A program made the translations under genes and the position numbers. Under the pieces are notes generated by a model. That model did no database searches and was not told where the DNA came from. It saw only the letters and a program-made list of their open reading frames with translations. A stretch of 7,247 nucleotides of DNA from CAXBES01 sp965367015 (lineage in GTDB: Bacteria > Bacteroidota > Bacteroidia > Flavobacteriales > Flavobacteriaceae). The stretch covers positions 1 through 7,247 of the forward strand of contig CBDUGY010000133.1 of assembly GCA_965367015.1 (NCBI GenBank). The letters run 5' to 3'. Positions 6,223-7,247 of this stretch are shown here, in pieces (within the stretch, counting starts at the first letter, position 1; each line of letters starts with the position of its first letter).

Positions 6223-7247
6223 TTAATCTTTAGAATTAACCTTTTTATGAAAAATATTACCAGATGAATGATCATGCTTTGCACCGGTAACACTTGCCAG
6301 ACAATTAATTTCACCTCTTAATTTCAGTACACCTAACAAACTAAAGATCAAGGCTTCTTTAAATTCTATTATTTCTTTAGAAGGCACTACAATGTCAAAA
6401 TTTTTATAAGTTCTAATCATTGAAATTAAATATTCATTAAAGGCTCCACCTCCAGTTAATAAAACAGACGATTCTGACATTAAATGTCGAGATATTTGGT
6501 AAGCTATATGAGAGGTAAAAGTTTGTAAAACATCTTCGGAAGACAATTGACATGAATCTAAAATTGGCATTACATTCTTCTGTACCCATTCTAGTCCGAG
6601 AGATTTCGGCGGTTTTTGCTCATAAAAATCCAAAGAATTCAATTGCTCCAGTAAACGATTATTTAAAACACCGCTTGATGCTATTCTACCCTTATCGTCA
6701 TAAGGAAAGCCTAGTTTTTCTGCATAGACATTTAAAACAATATTTGCAGGACAAATATCGTAAGCAATACGTTTTTCCTCTTTTTCGAAAGAGAGATTGG
6801 CGAATCCGCCTAAATTCACACAGTAATCAAATTCATTAAATAACAGCCGGTCACCTATAGGTACCAAGGGTGCACCTTGTCCCCCAAGTTTCACATCCTG
6901 AACTCTAAAATCGCAAACTACTTTTTGTTCAATCAATAAAGCTAAATTTGGGAGATTGCCTATTTGTAATGTAAGTCCTTCATCCGGTTGATGTAAAATG
7001 GTATGTCCATGACTACACACTGCATCTAAATTTTTAATTTTGTGTGTATTGATAAAGTAATTAATTACTTCGGAAAGATATAAAGTGTAATCGACGTTTA
7101 GAATTTTTAATTTTTCTTCTGAAAAGCCAACCGCATCCCCAAGTCTTTTTCTCCAATCTGAGGGATAAGCAACAGTTTCAGCATTTACAATCCTAAAACT
7201 CCAACCGTTCATATCTGAAATTTTAAATTCAACCTCCGCCAAATCAA
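6223..7247 (-). CDS. anmK: Anhydro-N-acetylmuramic acid kinase (5' end outside window)
   Basis: AnmK phosphorylates and opens 1,6-anhydro-N-acetylmuramic acid with ATP to give N-acetylmuramic acid 6-phosphate, a cytoplasmic step of cell-wall recycling. The reading frame continues past 7242 to the window edge and reads DLAEVEFK, the expected continuation of the family's N-terminal ATP-binding MSGTSLDGIDLA motif. The TTG at 7240-7242 is therefore an internal leucine codon, and about 15-20 residues are missing. Counting from that codon: SHGHT at 78-82, the catalytic-type D116 before LGGQGAPLVPIGD (119-131), NLGGFANLS (143-151), DICPANIVLN (162-171), the glycine-rich LLTGGGAFNEYL (261-272), and the C-terminal KEALIFSLLGVLKLRGE (295-311) with SVTGAKHD (317-324). 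All are hallmarks of the ASKHA-fold AnmK family, and the C-terminus is complete. It lies upstream of a FemAB-like acyltransferase gene on the same strand. The partner etherase MurQ is not in this window. Confidence 0.95.
   Translation of the reverse strand, partial: DLAEVEFKISDMNGWSFRIVNAETVAYPSDWRKRLGDAVGFSEEKLKILNVDYTLYLSEVINYFINTHKIKNLDAVCSHGHTILHQPDEGLTLQIGNLPNLALLIEQKVVCDFRVQDVKLGGQGAPLVPIGDRLLFNEFDYCVNLGGFANLSFEKEEKRIAYDICPANIVLNVYAEKLGFPYDDKGRIASSGVLNNRLLEQLNSLDFYEQKPPKSLGLEWVQKNVMPILDSCQLSSEDVLQTFTSHIAYQISRHLMSESSVLLTGGGAFNEYLISMIRTYKNFDIVVPSKEIIEFKEALIFSLLGVLKLRGEINCLASVTGAKHDHSSGNIFHKKVNSKD

Noticed and set aside
6552..6839. Plus-strand open frame of 95 codons
   Set aside because: It is antisense to the conserved core of anmK and encodes nothing recognisable.
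7240..7242. TTG as start codon of anmK
   Set aside because: The frame is open upstream to the window edge and reads an aspartate-leucine that continues the conserved N-terminal motif, so this is an internal leucine codon.
1..7247. Mobile element, CRISPR array, RNA gene, toxin-antitoxin or defence system
   Set aside because: No transposase, integrase, spaced repeats, tRNA-like cloverleaf or small paired genes were seen; every long stretch is explained by housekeeping or membrane protein genes.

Overview
The window looks like ordinary chromosomal DNA from a marine or soil member of Bacteroidota, most likely family Flavobacteriaceae. The evidence is low GC content, A/T-rich leaders with no Shine-Dalgarno sequence, a TAnnTTTG-type -7 promoter box upstream of the dehydrogenase gene, and protein families whose sequence flavour fits that group. 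I could not run a database search, so the taxonomic call is inference.

Layout: positions 1-1165 (minus) hold most of an NhaD-type Na+/H+ antiporter gene whose 3' end lies outside the window. Positions 1166-1349 are a leader/intergenic stretch with three short stem-loops. Positions 1350-2576 (minus) encode a complete Glu/Leu/Phe/Val-type amino acid dehydrogenase. A divergent 224-base intergenic region with a promoter box and a 13-base palindrome follows. Two plus-strand membrane protein genes come next: a LysE-family exporter (2801-3409) and a DUF1761 protein (3442-3942). Abutting stop-to-stop with the latter is a minus-strand pair that overlaps by 13 bases: a FemAB/GNAT-like acyltransferase (6119-4941) followed by a YdjM-type membrane metal-dependent hydrolase (4953-3943). 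The right edge holds most of anmK, anhydro-N-acetylmuramic acid kinase (7247-6223, minus), missing its first few codons.

Functional picture: the genes are housekeeping or membrane-physiology genes rather than one pathway. Ion homeostasis (NhaD), amino acid catabolism (dehydrogenase), possible amino acid export (LysE family, divergent from the dehydrogenase) and cell-wall recycling (AnmK) sit side by side. I saw no mobile element, CRISPR array, tRNA, rRNA, toxin-antitoxin pair or defence system, and no intergenic gap above 300 bases. The points worth a second look are modest: leader structures before nhaD, the divergent control region at 2577-2800, the unusual active-site motifs of the dehydrogenase, the non-ATG start and A8 tract of the acyltransferase gene, and the zero-gap convergent gene ends at 3942/3943.
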